From an uncultured Bacilli bacterium (GTDB lineage Bacteria > Bacillota_I > Bacilli_A > RF39 > UBA660), in contig CAKOLT010000017.1 in NCBI GenBank assembly GCA_934096315.1, positions 1 through 24,215 on the forward strand: 24,215 bases of DNA. Reading direction: 5' to 3'. The position numbers and the translations under genes are program-made. Positions 1 through 7,486 of the stretch are shown in pieces. The notes under the pieces were generated by a model. It had not been told where the DNA came from and searched no databases. It worked only from the letters and a program-made list of their open reading frames with translations. How positions within the stretch are numbered: position 1 is the stretch's first letter; every line of letters starts with the position of its first letter.

Positions 1-2
1 AT

Positions 3-125
3 GGTATAGATTGCAATCTAGAAAGAGTTAGAACAAATTATTTATCAGATGGAAGTATTACTGATATTCATCAAATCCCTACAGTCTGTGGCGGATTGTT
101 TCCAACACACAAAAAACTTATTTAA
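3..125 (+). CDS. 3' end of an unidentified gene (5' truncated by window edge)
   Basis: An open frame enters from the left edge and stops at TAA 123-125. It encodes 40 residues, including SDGSITDIHQIPTVCGGLFP. I do not recognise the family. The fragment has no start in the window, so the gene begins further left. It sits in a stretch of gene remnants and a direct repeat that looks like accessory DNA. It could be the true C-terminus of an intact upstream gene or part of the same decayed region. Confidence 0.4.
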   Translation, partial: GIDCNLERVRTNYLSDGSITDIHQIPTVCGGLFPTHKKLI

Positions 126-229
126 CAGCAAGAATATGCTTCATCCGAAACTCAAAATTTAGAGATTTCTGAAAATTCACATAAGCATAGATAAATTATA
201 TAAAAGTTGTAATTTATTCAAATTCGTTA

Positions 230-253
230 TTTTTAGATAAGTTTTTAGATAAG
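230..253. repeat. Perfect tandem 12-mer, two copies
   Basis: The 12-mer TTTTTAGATAAG occurs twice back to back (230-241 and 242-253). It lies between two gene remnants. It may mark a recombination or slippage scar. No function is evident. Confidence 0.75.
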
Positions 254-426
254 TTCTACTAGGTTTGCCGAGTGCTACGGAGTACTCTGGGGTGCAACCA
301 AATGCCGAATTAACGAGTCAAGTGCTTTCAAAAGCTGCCAAAATTCTCAATACAAAAGGTCTTGTGGCAGCGGCAAGAAATATAAACAATGCTGTGGTAA
401 ATAGCTTGTTTTATAAGGGTTTGTGA
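253..426 (+). pseudogene. Remnant of a gene 3' end, no start codon
   Basis: A frame opens after TAA 250-252 and runs 57 codons to TGA 424-426 without an ATG or a ribosome binding site. It encodes GLPSATEYSGVQPNAELTSQ followed by a helical Ala/Asn-rich tail. The composition looks like real protein, so this is most simply the C-terminal remnant of a decayed gene. Its last part (361-403) is repeated almost exactly at 1461-1503, where the same residues INNAVVN can be read. I do not recognise the family; a mobile-element or accessory protein is an inference from context only. Confidence 0.45.
361..403. repeat. 43-bp direct repeat, left copy
   Basis: This matches 1461-1503 at 40 of 43 positions; the last 27 bases (377 onward) are identical. 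The spacing between copies is exactly 1100 bp and the 191-aa gene lies between them. The copy is inside the coding remnant ending at 426. The arrangement resembles the duplicated target at the two ends of an inserted segment, or a partial tandem duplication. Confidence 0.8.
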
Positions 427-644
427 GTTTGACAATAGTCAAAAAAAGGCAAAAAATTGTGCACATAAATGAAAAAACAATATTTCATTTACATAATAGC
501 TGCTTAAATATTTTAAATTTTGCAAAAATTGTAATATAATTGATTGTATATTGTAAAAGATTAAACTTGTGACTATTTCTGACTACTTTAAAAATATAAT
601 GGTTGTTGTGTTAAATAAAGTAATTTGAGAAAGAAGGTTTACAA

Positions 645-1220
645 ATGATAGATTATTACATTCATCAAATTGGTAATATTAATGATAAAAGAACTTATGA
701 AAGATTAATCAACATTTTAAAAAGTAAAGCAATTTGTTCACGTGGCTTTCTTGAGAAAGAAGGTATTAACTTTGAATATGGAAATCCCTCTTTTAAACTT
801 GATATACCGGAAGATAAAAAATGGATGTATTATGATGAAGATATTCACAAAAATAGAGTATCGTTATCTGATCCGGAAAATAGAATTATAAAGATATGTA
901 TTGATAAAAAAGATGAAGGAAATTATACCTGCTTCAATTATAATTATATAGCCTTTGCTATTTCAAGAGAGGTGCCGATTGTTCCCAAAGAACAAACTAA
1001 AGGCCTTGCGATAGGTGAAGTTCAGGTATCTAATAAAATTGATTCAGAATATATAGAAGGATTGATACTTCCATTTTCACAAGAACAACTACAGCATGAA
1101 GGAGTCAAATTGTTTGTTGATAAAATATATGAAATTTGTGAAAAAAATAATTTGCCTTTAAATATTTATAATTATGCAGGTGAGTTAATAAAACAGAAAT
1201 CTTCGAAAAAAAGCAAATAA
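645..1220 (+). CDS. Hypothetical protein, 191 aa, possible ADP-ribosyltransferase-like layout
   Basis: The ATG follows an SD AAGAAGG (631-637) by 7 nt, and two TATAAT boxes lie upstream (535-540, 595-600). The protein is soluble, with a Lys-rich C-terminus (KQKSSKKSK). Visible pieces are an N-terminal YYIH and a helix leading to KAICSRGF, then RVSLSDPEN, then YIAFAIS, then IGEVQVSNKI and YIEGLILPF. That order (early His, a helix before a turn, a serine strand, a hydrophobic strand, then a Glu before the final strands) is loosely like ART/DarT-type folds. This is only a pattern impression and no catalytic triad can be asserted. It is the single gene between the two 43-bp direct repeats and has no convincing partner, so a toxin, immunity or nucleotide-modifying role is speculation. 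Confidence 0.6.
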   Translation: MIDYYIHQIGNINDKRTYERLINILKSKAICSRGFLEKEGINFEYGNPSFKLDIPEDKKWMYYDEDIHKNRVSLSDPENRIIKICIDKKDEGNYTCFNYNYIAFAISREVPIVPKEQTKGLAIGEVQVSNKIDSEYIEGLILPFSQEQLQHEGVKLFVDKIYEICEKNNLPLNIYNYAGELIKQKSSKKSK

Positions 1221-1345
1221 TTTTATCGAAGCAACATTGTCGTTAAATTAATTGCACTTTTCATAATAGTAGTATGTACTTAGAGAACGAATGGTGTAAT
1301 GATAACAATGTGTGCAATTTGTGTGCAAAAATTAAAAAATGTATA

Positions 1346-1370
1346 GTTCTATATGTACTATATATAGAAC
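1346..1370. repeat. Inverted repeat GTTCTATAT / ATATAGAAC
   Basis: Nine-bp arms flank a 7-nt loop (GTACTAT). More TATATA-type dyads follow at 1410-1450, and a short tandem TGTGTGCAA pair lies just upstream (about 1310-1328). The site is in the otherwise gene-free stretch 1221-1671, inside the repeat-bounded segment. It has no T-tract, so a terminator is unlikely; a protein-binding dyad or an element end is possible. Confidence 0.5.
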
Positions 1371-1460
1371 ATAGTACCAATTCTTCCCAAACCTGTTTTT
1401 CCTTGAAAACTTATAATACTATATATATCGTATAGTCTATATATACTAAAAAAGGACGAA

Positions 1461-1503
1461 CTTGCGGCAGCGGAAAAAAATATAAACAATGCTGTGGTAA
1501 ATA
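1461..1503. repeat. 43-bp direct repeat, right copy
   Basis: This is the partner of 361-403, with three mismatches (at offsets 5, 14 and 17). It is followed at once by a strong terminator, as the 3' end of a gene would be. This copy may therefore be the original gene end, with 404-1460 inserted or duplicated beside it. Confidence 0.8.
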
Positions 1504-1510
1504 AGCCTAC

Positions 1511-1546
1511 AAACCCGCATAAAATAAGGGATTGCGGGTTTTTTTT
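1511..1546 (+). terminator. Rho-independent terminator
   Basis: AAACCCGCA (1511-1519) pairs perfectly with TGCGGGTTT (1533-1541) and runs into a T-tract to 1546. It probably ends the unit containing the 191-aa gene, or the decayed gene whose tail is the right repeat. Confidence 0.85.
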
Positions 1547-1642
1547 ATCAAAAAATTACCAAAATAGAGTCTGAAGCCACTTTAGAGTCATTTTAATTTA
1601 GTTATTTGGCTATATAAGTAAGAATTTATTATGATTTCATGG

Positions 1643-1648
1643 TATAAT
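1643..1648 (+). promoter_or_regulatory. Extended -10 promoter for the GNAT-ASCH gene
   Basis: TATAAT at 1643-1648 is preceded by TG at the extended -10 position (ATGGTATAAT). No good -35 is visible. Transcription would start near 1655, which argues for translation from ATG 1672 rather than from ATG 1654. Confidence 0.55.
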
Positions 1649-1671
1649 TATGTATGAAAGTTGGTGATAAG

Positions 1672-2835
1672 ATGAGCAAAATAGATTTAATTAAATTTAC
1701 TGATAAAAAAGATAATTATGAATTAATGTATAAATGGTGTAGTCAGGAATTTATTTATGAATGGTTTGAGCAAAGAAAACTTTCATATGAAGAAATAGAA
1801 AATAAATATAAGAATAAATTATTAGCAAATCAGCAACAGTTATTTTTAATAAATTATAATGAAAATAAAATAGGATTTGTTCAAATATATAAATATGACG
1901 ATAAGAAAAGTAAAACGTTAATAAAATATGATAATATATATGAATATGATATATTCATTGGAGAGTCGGAATTCTTATCTAAAGGATTCGGAGTAAAAAT
2001 CGTTAATTATATTAATAATTACATTTATGAAAATTACTTATGTGACTGTATTGTTCTAAGACCTTTTAAAAGAAACGAAAGGGCAGTTAAATGCTATGAA
2101 AAATCTGGATTTGAAAAAGTGGATGAGTATGTAGGGTCAGACACATTAGGTAATAAAGAAAAAAAGATAGTTTTATTAAATAAACCCGATAGATGGACTT
2201 TTGGAATTGATATAGCAAGACTTGTTAATCTTGTATTGGATGGTAAAAAGGCAGCTACTACATCTCTATATGAGCTGGATAATGTTTCAGAAGTTGTTAG
2301 TTGTGATTATGATGGGTTATTTGAATATAGTTTAACTACCCCGATTGATGATAATACTAATGTAAAGATTACTTCTAATGTTCCTAGTAGTTTTATCTAT
2401 GAAACTAGGAGGATAACTTCGCCGCATAATGGAGAGTTGTCATTACTTACTTTTAATAATGCTATATCTTTTGTAATGTCTCCTTTTTCTACTAGTCCTT
2501 TATTACTTCCGAGAGACAAAGCTTTAGAGATATTAGTAGTAGATAGTAGGGTAATAAGATCTAACTTTCGTATACTTGCTTATATAAATTCACCATTAAA
2601 ATCTACGAGTGGCTTTATTATGGAAAATGCACTTGTATATAAGAATTTTGATGATGAGATTGTGGTATTGGATAATACACCGAGAGTAGTTTTTACTAGT
2701 GTAAATGATGATGAGAGTGTTTTTCTTACAAGAATTACTTGGTCTAAAGAAAAGGGTCCATTAATTGATCTTAGTAATAATGCACTGGAAATTAACGAAG
2801 AATATTTTGCTGTAATTTATTTTGTTTTGGAGTAA
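1672..2835 (+). CDS. Chimeric protein: GNAT acetyltransferase, partial ASCH domain, surface-type beta domain
   Basis: I chose ATG 1672 because GGTGAT lies just upstream and ATG 1654 falls at the predicted transcription start. Residues 1-165 look like an AAC(6')-type GNAT domain: an acetyl-CoA loop around LSKGFGVKI, then NERAVKCYEKSGF near the end. Residues 175-201 (WTFGIDIARLVNLVLDGKKA, then TTSLYE) match the start of an ASCH domain, a known partner of GNAT in Bacillota. ASCH then stops abruptly. From about residue 205 the protein is Ser/Asn/Thr-rich and beta-like: ALEILVVDSR, ITWSKEKGPLIDLSNN, and a final YFAVIYFVLE. This resembles the C-terminal sandwich of secreted WxL-like proteins. Base use also shifts, from AAA/ATA-rich to AGT/ACT-rich like the chromosome downstream. 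A recombination joint near 2275-2290 is the best explanation; a misassembly is the alternative. There is no signal peptide, so the last domain could not be exported from this product. Confidence 0.7.
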   Translation: MSKIDLIKFTDKKDNYELMYKWCSQEFIYEWFEQRKLSYEEIENKYKNKLLANQQQLFLINYNENKIGFVQIYKYDDKKSKTLIKYDNIYEYDIFIGESEFLSKGFGVKIVNYINNYIYENYLCDCIVLRPFKRNERAVKCYEKSGFEKVDEYVGSDTLGNKEKKIVLLNKPDRWTFGIDIARLVNLVLDGKKAATTSLYELDNVSEVVSCDYDGLFEYSLTTPIDDNTNVKITSNVPSSFIYETRRITSPHNGELSLLTFNNAISFVMSPFSTSPLLLPRDKALEILVVDSRVIRSNFRILAYINSPLKSTSGFIMENALVYKNFDDEIVVLDNTPRVVFTSVNDDESVFLTRITWSKEKGPLIDLSNNALEINEEYFAVIYFVLE

Positions 2836-2882
2836 TAAGTATGCTAAATTATTATTATTGATAATAATTATTTATAGATTTT

Positions 2883-2920
2883 AAAGTATTGACTAAGATG
2901 TTAATACTTTTTATTTTTTT
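2883..2920 (+). terminator. Rho-independent terminator
   Basis: AAAGTATT (2883-2890) pairs with AATACTTT (2903-2910), followed by a T-rich tract. It ends the chimeric gene. Confidence 0.7.
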
Positions 2921-2970
2921 TACTATAATTTAATGTAAAGTAGATAATTATAGTATGTATATGGATTATC

Positions 2971-2982
2971 TTATGTTATAAT
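2971..2982 (+). promoter_or_regulatory. Extended -10 promoter for the OatA-like gene
   Basis: TATAAT (2977-2982) is preceded by TG at the extended position (TATGTTATAAT). The start codon is 22 nt further on. The -35 is poor. Confidence 0.5.
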
Positions 2983-3004
2983 GAAATAGATAGGTAGTGT
3001 TGTT

Positions 3005-5227
3005 ATGAAAAATGAATATTATAAAAAAATTGATATTTTAAGAGTACTTCTTTGTCTTGCAATTTTGTTATTTCATCTTAATATATTAAAGGGTGGTTTT
3101 CTTGCAGTTTGTGCTTTTTTTACCTTAAGTGGGTTCTTAATTACAAAATCTGCTTATGATAAAGAAAAGTTTTCATTAATTAGATATTATAAGAATAGAT
3201 TTGCTAAAATTTACTTACCACTTTTAGTAGTAGTTTTTGCTACTATCTCAGTTATTTCGTTTTGTCCTGATGTATTTTGGTTAAACTTAAAACCAGAGAC
3301 TACCTCGGTAATATTTGGATATAATAATTTTTGGCAAATAAATTCTAATTTAGATTATTTCTCACGGAGTATAAATTCTCCCTTTATACATCTTTGGTAT
3401 ATTGCAATTTACCTACAGTTTGAATTAATCTTTCCTATTATATTTTTATGTTTAAAGAAAATAGGGGATAAGCTTCATAAGTCTATACCATGTATAATTA
3501 TGGGTTTATTATCTATTTTAGGAATACTTTATTTTTATTATATTAGTAAAAGTGGTAATATGGTACTTCTTTATTATAGTACTTTTACAAGAGTTTTTTC
3601 TCTACTTCTTGGGGTTACTTTGGGATTAATTGTAAATTACTACGGTAATAGGTTTGTATTTAAAAATAATATATTATCTAGTTGTATTTTTTATTTGTAT
3701 TTGATTATATTAATTTTTATGTTTATTTATATAGATAATAGTTCTAAATATTTTACTTTGAGTATGTTATTGTCTAGTCTTATTACATGGAGAATAATTA
3801 AATTCTCTTTATTAGATACTTCTAGTTTGAATAAGTGTGATAAGGTAATTAAGTCAGCATCAAGTCTTAGTTACTTTATATATTTAGTGCAGTATCCTGT
3901 TATATTTTTATTTCAGTATGTAGTATTAGATAAGTCGTTAAAGTTAGTTTTAATATTTTTATTAACAATATTTATATCTATTATTATTAATTTTTGTATA
4001 AATAATAAAAATAGAAAGCTTAGAGTATTAAAATATTTACTTTCTATACTTATTTTAGGTGTATCTATTTATGGATTTATTATATATTATACTACTAAAG
4101 ATCATACGGAAGAGATGACTAAACTTAAAGAGCAGTTAGTAGAAAATCAAAAAACTGTAAGTGATAATCAAGATAAATATAAAGAGAAGATGATTAAGGA
4201 AAATGAGGACTGGAACTCTAAATTGCAGGAGTTAAATGATGAAAAGAATAATTTAGGAGATGTTATTAAGAGTTTAAATGTTGTTGGTATTGGGGACTCA
4301 GTTATGCTTGGAGCAGCGGATAATTTATATGGTATGTTTCCAAATGGGTATTTTGATGCTAAAATTAGTAGGACTGCTTGGGAGGTCTCTGGTATTTTAG
4401 GAGACTTAGTTAGTAAGAATATGGTAAATGGTCCAATAATAATTAATCTAGGATCTAATGGAGATTGTTCTAAAGCTTGTAAAGATAATATTGTTAAAAT
4501 GAGTGGGGATAAAGACATCTTTTGGATTAATACAACTAATTTACCTACGGTTAATGATAGTTTACTTCTTCTTTCTAAGGAATATAGTAATGTGCATTTG
4601 ATTGATTGGTATACTTTATCAAGGGGTCATGAAGAGTATTTTTATTCTGATGGTATACACTTAACCGGGGTAGGGAGAAGGGTTTATACTAAAGTTATTT
4701 ATGATTCAATATATGATGTTTATTTAGATAGATATAGAGTTAAACAAGAAGAGGCTATTAAAAATCATGAGATTGAAGAGAAGTATAAGACAGTTTTTTA
4801 TGGAAATGATATTTTATTGAATGCTTATTTATATATAGAAAAAGATTTTGAGGATGCTAATTTTATAATAGATAATGGTTTTAATTATAATAGTTTAAAG
4901 AATAAAATACTAGAAGATAAAAATAATAATATGCTTACTCATAATGTAGTTTTAGTATTTGATAGTACTTTTAAAATTAACTTTTCTGAGTATGAAGATA
5001 TTATTAATTTATGTGAGGATCGTAATATAATTATAGTCTCTTCGAATAAAGATATTAAAGAGTTAAATAGTCTTAAAAGAGATAATGTAGTTGTTATTGA
5101 TATGTACAATGAGATACAAAGTAATAATAATTATTTAATGGCTGATAGAATTCATTTAACAGAAAAAGGTAATCAAAAAATGGCTGATTTAATTAAGAAA
5201 GAGTATAATTTAAAAATGGGTAAATAA
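3005..5227 (+). CDS. OatA-like peptidoglycan O-acetyltransferase with two SGNH modules
   Basis: The family moves acetyl groups across the membrane and places them on cell-wall sugars, which gives lysozyme resistance. Residues 1-365 form an acyltransferase-3 membrane domain with about ten helices: DILR with R13, the catalytic-type H24, GGFLAVCAFFTLSGFLIT, and HLWYIAIYLQFE. A charged coiled coil follows (about 370-420). The first SGNH domain carries GDS with S432, INLGSNGD with N485, and SDGIH with D549 and H552, so it looks active. A second, shorter SGNH-like copy covers about 595-735. It keeps ADRIHLTEKGN (D714, H717) but reads YGND at 599-602 where GDS would be, so it lacks the nucleophile. 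At 740 aa the protein is longer than ordinary OatA (about 600 aa). The start is the only good one, with a weak SD TAGGTAG. The gene stands alone, with its own promoter and a terminator shared with rnjA. Confidence 0.88.
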   Translation: MKNEYYKKIDILRVLLCLAILLFHLNILKGGFLAVCAFFTLSGFLITKSAYDKEKFSLIRYYKNRFAKIYLPLLVVVFATISVISFCPDVFWLNLKPETTSVIFGYNNFWQINSNLDYFSRSINSPFIHLWYIAIYLQFELIFPIIFLCLKKIGDKLHKSIPCIIMGLLSILGILYFYYISKSGNMVLLYYSTFTRVFSLLLGVTLGLIVNYYGNRFVFKNNILSSCIFYLYLIILIFMFIYIDNSSKYFTLSMLLSSLITWRIIKFSLLDTSSLNKCDKVIKSASSLSYFIYLVQYPVIFLFQYVVLDKSLKLVLIFLLTIFISIIINFCINNKNRKLRVLKYLLSILILGVSIYGFIIYYTTKDHTEEMTKLKEQLVENQKTVSDNQDKYKEKMIKENEDWNSKLQELNDEKNNLGDVIKSLNVVGIGDSVMLGAADNLYGMFPNGYFDAKISRTAWEVSGILGDLVSKNMVNGPIIINLGSNGDCSKACKDNIVKMSGDKDIFWINTTNLPTVNDSLLLLSKEYSNVHLIDWYTLSRGHEEYFYSDGIHLTGVGRRVYTKVIYDSIYDVYLDRYRVKQEEAIKNHEIEEKYKTVFYGNDILLNAYLYIEKDFEDANFIIDNGFNYNSLKNKILEDKNNNMLTHNVVLVFDSTFKINFSEYEDIINLCEDRNIIIVSSNKDIKELNSLKRDNVVVIDMYNEIQSNNNYLMADRIHLTEKGNQKMADLIKKEYNLKMGK

Positions 5228-5257
5228 AAAGCTTTCACATTTGTTATGAAAGCTTTT
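5227..5257. terminator. Bidirectional terminator between converging genes
   Basis: AAAAGCTTTCA (5227-5237) pairs perfectly with TGAAAGCTTTT (5247-5257). It serves the OatA-like gene on the plus strand and overlaps the last codons of rnjA on the minus strand, where the arm encodes KLS-stop. Confidence 0.85.
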
Positions 5258-6926
5258 CTTTATTTGTTTTTATGTCCATGATAATAGGAAGTATTATAGG
5301 TACTCTTCCTGTTTTTTCTGATAGGATGGGTACTAAGATATTAATTATTTCTGTTTTTAAGTCATTGAAGTTAAAGTTTTTATGTTTAATCTTTTTAGAA
5401 ATAATAGTATTTACAACTTTTTGTACTTCTTTTATTAGGGCTTCATTTTCATTAACTAAGATGTACCCTCTAGTGGTAATTATTGGCATACCTAATATTT
5501 TTTTGTTAGTCATATCCATGTTAACAACGACTGCTAGAACACCATTATTGGACATAAGTATTCTATCTTTAATTATTACATTACTTATATCTCCAATTCT
5601 AGAACCATCTACATATATGTCTCCGGAATGGACTTTACCACTTTTCTTTATTTCTTTTTTAGTAAGGCTAACTACATCACCATTTTCAAGTACGAATGTA
5701 TTTCTTTTGTCTATACCACATTCAATTGCTAGATCAGCATGTCTTTTAAGCATTCTATATTCACCGTGGTAAGGAATAAAATATTTTGGCTTGAATAATC
5801 TAATCATTAATTTTAATTCTTCTGAATTACCGTGTCCTGATGAATGGATATTAACTTCAGCACCATGGGTATATACTTTGACACCTTTCATATATAGGTT
5901 ATTAATAGTTTTAGATACACTAGAAGCATTGCCTGGTATTGGGGAAGAAGAGAATACTACTATATCATCTGGTATTAGTTTAATTTGTTTATGTGTTCCA
6001 CTTGCTATTCTTGAAAGAGCTGCTAGTGGTTCTCCCTGACTTCCTGTACAAAGAAGACATACATCAGAGGGTTTAAGTCTATTTGCTTCTTCTGCAGATA
6101 TAATAATCTTTTTATCTTTAATATAACCACATTTTATGGCAATTTCTATTGATGTATCCATACTTCTTCCAAATAAGGCTACTTTTCTTTTGTTTTTCTT
6201 ACATGTTTCTATGATATGTTTTAATCTATATATATTAGATGCAAATGTAGCGATAATAATTCTATTATTTTTATGATTATTAAAAATTTCTCCTAAATTT
6301 TCATCTACTTTTGATTCACTTACAGATATACCTTCATTTAAGGCATTAGTTGAATCACTCATTAATACCATAACACCTTTTTTACCTATTTCAGCCATTT
6401 TGTGAATATCAGCCATAGGTCCAATTGGAGTGAAGTCAAACTTAAAGTCTCCGGTCATTACAATTACTCCGTTAGGAGTTCCAATACTTATTCCATGTGA
6501 ATCAGGTATTGAGTGAGTTGTTCTAAAGAATCCTATATTAAAGTATTTAGTTTTAACAGTGGTTTTCTCATCATATATATTTATTTTATATTTTATATTT
6601 TTTTCTTCTAATTTTTTTTCTATAAGTTCTTTGGCAACACTTGGAGCATATATTTTAGGTATTTTAACACTTCCTAAGAGAAATGGTATACCTCCGATAT
6701 GGTCTTCATGTCCATGGGTAATTAATAAACATTTAATTTTGTTTTCATTTTCTTTTAAAAAACTATAATCTTGTAAGACATAGTCTATTCCAAGTAGATT
6801 ATCATCAGGAAACATAATTCCAGAGTCTACTATTATTATTTCATTATTATGCATTACACAATACATATTTTTTCCAACTTCTCCTAGTCCACCTAGGGCG
6901 AAGATTTTTGTATCTATTTCTTTCAT
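5244..6926 (-). CDS. rnjA: Ribonuclease J
   Basis: This is a metallo-beta-lactamase/beta-CASP ribonuclease, the main 5'-to-3' exonuclease and endonuclease for mRNA turnover and rRNA maturation in Bacillota. The 560-aa length matches RNase J1 (about 555). The zinc site HGHEDH is at residues 71-76, with VDSGIMFPDD upstream. VMTGDFKFD, a beta-CASP region with LLCTGSQGEP, and SSGHGNSEEL followed by PYHGEYR are all present. The C-terminal domain is complete. An SD GGAAGG lies just before ATG 6926. A consensus promoter at 6999-7027 shows it is transcribed alone. It could be the J2 paralogue; only one copy is in the window. Confidence 0.95.
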   Translation of the reverse strand: MKEIDTKIFALGGLGEVGKNMYCVMHNNEIIIVDSGIMFPDDNLLGIDYVLQDYSFLKENENKIKCLLITHGHEDHIGGIPFLLGSVKIPKIYAPSVAKELIEKKLEEKNIKYKINIYDEKTTVKTKYFNIGFFRTTHSIPDSHGISIGTPNGVIVMTGDFKFDFTPIGPMADIHKMAEIGKKGVMVLMSDSTNALNEGISVSESKVDENLGEIFNNHKNNRIIIATFASNIYRLKHIIETCKKNKRKVALFGRSMDTSIEIAIKCGYIKDKKIIISAEEANRLKPSDVCLLCTGSQGEPLAALSRIASGTHKQIKLIPDDIVVFSSSPIPGNASSVSKTINNLYMKGVKVYTHGAEVNIHSSGHGNSEELKLMIRLFKPKYFIPYHGEYRMLKRHADLAIECGIDKRNTFVLENGDVVSLTKKEIKKSGKVHSGDIYVDGSRIGDISNVIIKDRILMSNNGVLAVVVNMDMTNKKILGMPIITTRGYILVNENEALIKEVQKVVNTIISKKIKHKNFNFNDLKTEIINILVPILSEKTGRVPIILPIIMDIKTNKEKLS

Positions 6927-6998
6927 TTTCCTTCCTTTCTTTTTACCGTTAAAAAAAATAATAATATAAAATTAATTAAAGTTCTCACTTGCTTAATA

Positions 6999-7027
6999 AT
7001 TATATCATTATTTATCTAAACTGTCAA
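6999..7027 (-). promoter_or_regulatory. Sigma-A promoter of rnjA
   Basis: On the minus strand TTGACA (7027-7022) and TATAAT (7004-6999) are separated by exactly 17 bp, a full consensus. The leader to the start codon is about 65 nt and AT-rich. Confidence 0.85.
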
Positions 7028-7038
7028 ATGATAGGATT

Positions 7039-7063
7039 AAAAAAAGACTTTGGTTTAAGTCTT
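7039..7063 (-). terminator. Terminator of the TIGR04086 gene
   Basis: On the minus strand AAGACTT and AAGTCTT form a 7-bp stem followed by a run of T. It separates the membrane-protein gene from the rnjA promoter. Confidence 0.75.
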
Positions 7064-7423
7064 ACTTTTGTTTATACCAATCATACCCCCGAGAGTACTT
7101 GATGCTATTATTATTAAAAAGTATATAAAGTCTTTAACTTTGATAGAGAATCTAAATATAAGATAAGCAAATATTATAGATATAAAGACATATATAATAG
7201 ATAAGATGAGTCCTTTTTGGTATCCTTTACTACTGCTGTTTTTGGCTAGAAAGAAGCTAACTGTAAAGAAGGTTATAACCATCATAATAAGCTCCATTAT
7301 ATTTAACGCGTTTCCTTTTAAGATATTAAAATATTCTAGTAGTGTTATTATGAATGTAAATATAATTATACTTATAAATATGTATATAAATGATTTTAAA
7401 TAATTTTTTAACAATTTAATCAC
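7055..7423 (-). CDS. TIGR04086/DUF3792 family membrane protein
   Basis: A small protein of 122 aa with four hydrophobic segments (about residues 9-32, 39-58, 68-91 and 98-115). It ends in GGMIGINKSKT, the short Gly-rich, basic tail typical of the TIGR04086 (YrzE-like) family, whose function is unknown. The longest reading starts at GTG 7423-7421. However, the SD-like AGGTGA overlaps that codon, so TTG 7414-7412, five bases downstream of the SD, may be the real start. It is divergent from the DUF421 gene across about 65 bp and has its own terminator. Confidence 0.7.
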   Translation of the reverse strand: MIKLLKNYLKSFIYIFISIIIFTFIITLLEYFNILKGNALNIMELIMMVITFFTVSFFLAKNSSSKGYQKGLILSIIYVFISIIFAYLIFRFSIKVKDFIYFLIIIASSTLGGMIGINKSKT

Positions 7424-7486
7424 CTAATAATTTATATGTGTTGTATAAAAAAATATGTTTTAATACATAATAAAAAGGGTGAAAAT

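Noticed and set aside
4168..4518. 116-codon open frame on the minus strand within the OatA-like gene
   Set aside because: It lies opposite the coiled-coil and first SGNH region, has no SD and shows the low-complexity hydrophobic pattern of an antisense shadow.
5272..6768. Three plus-strand open frames opposite rnjA
   Set aside because: RNase J is unambiguous on the other strand; these frames lack SDs and family features.
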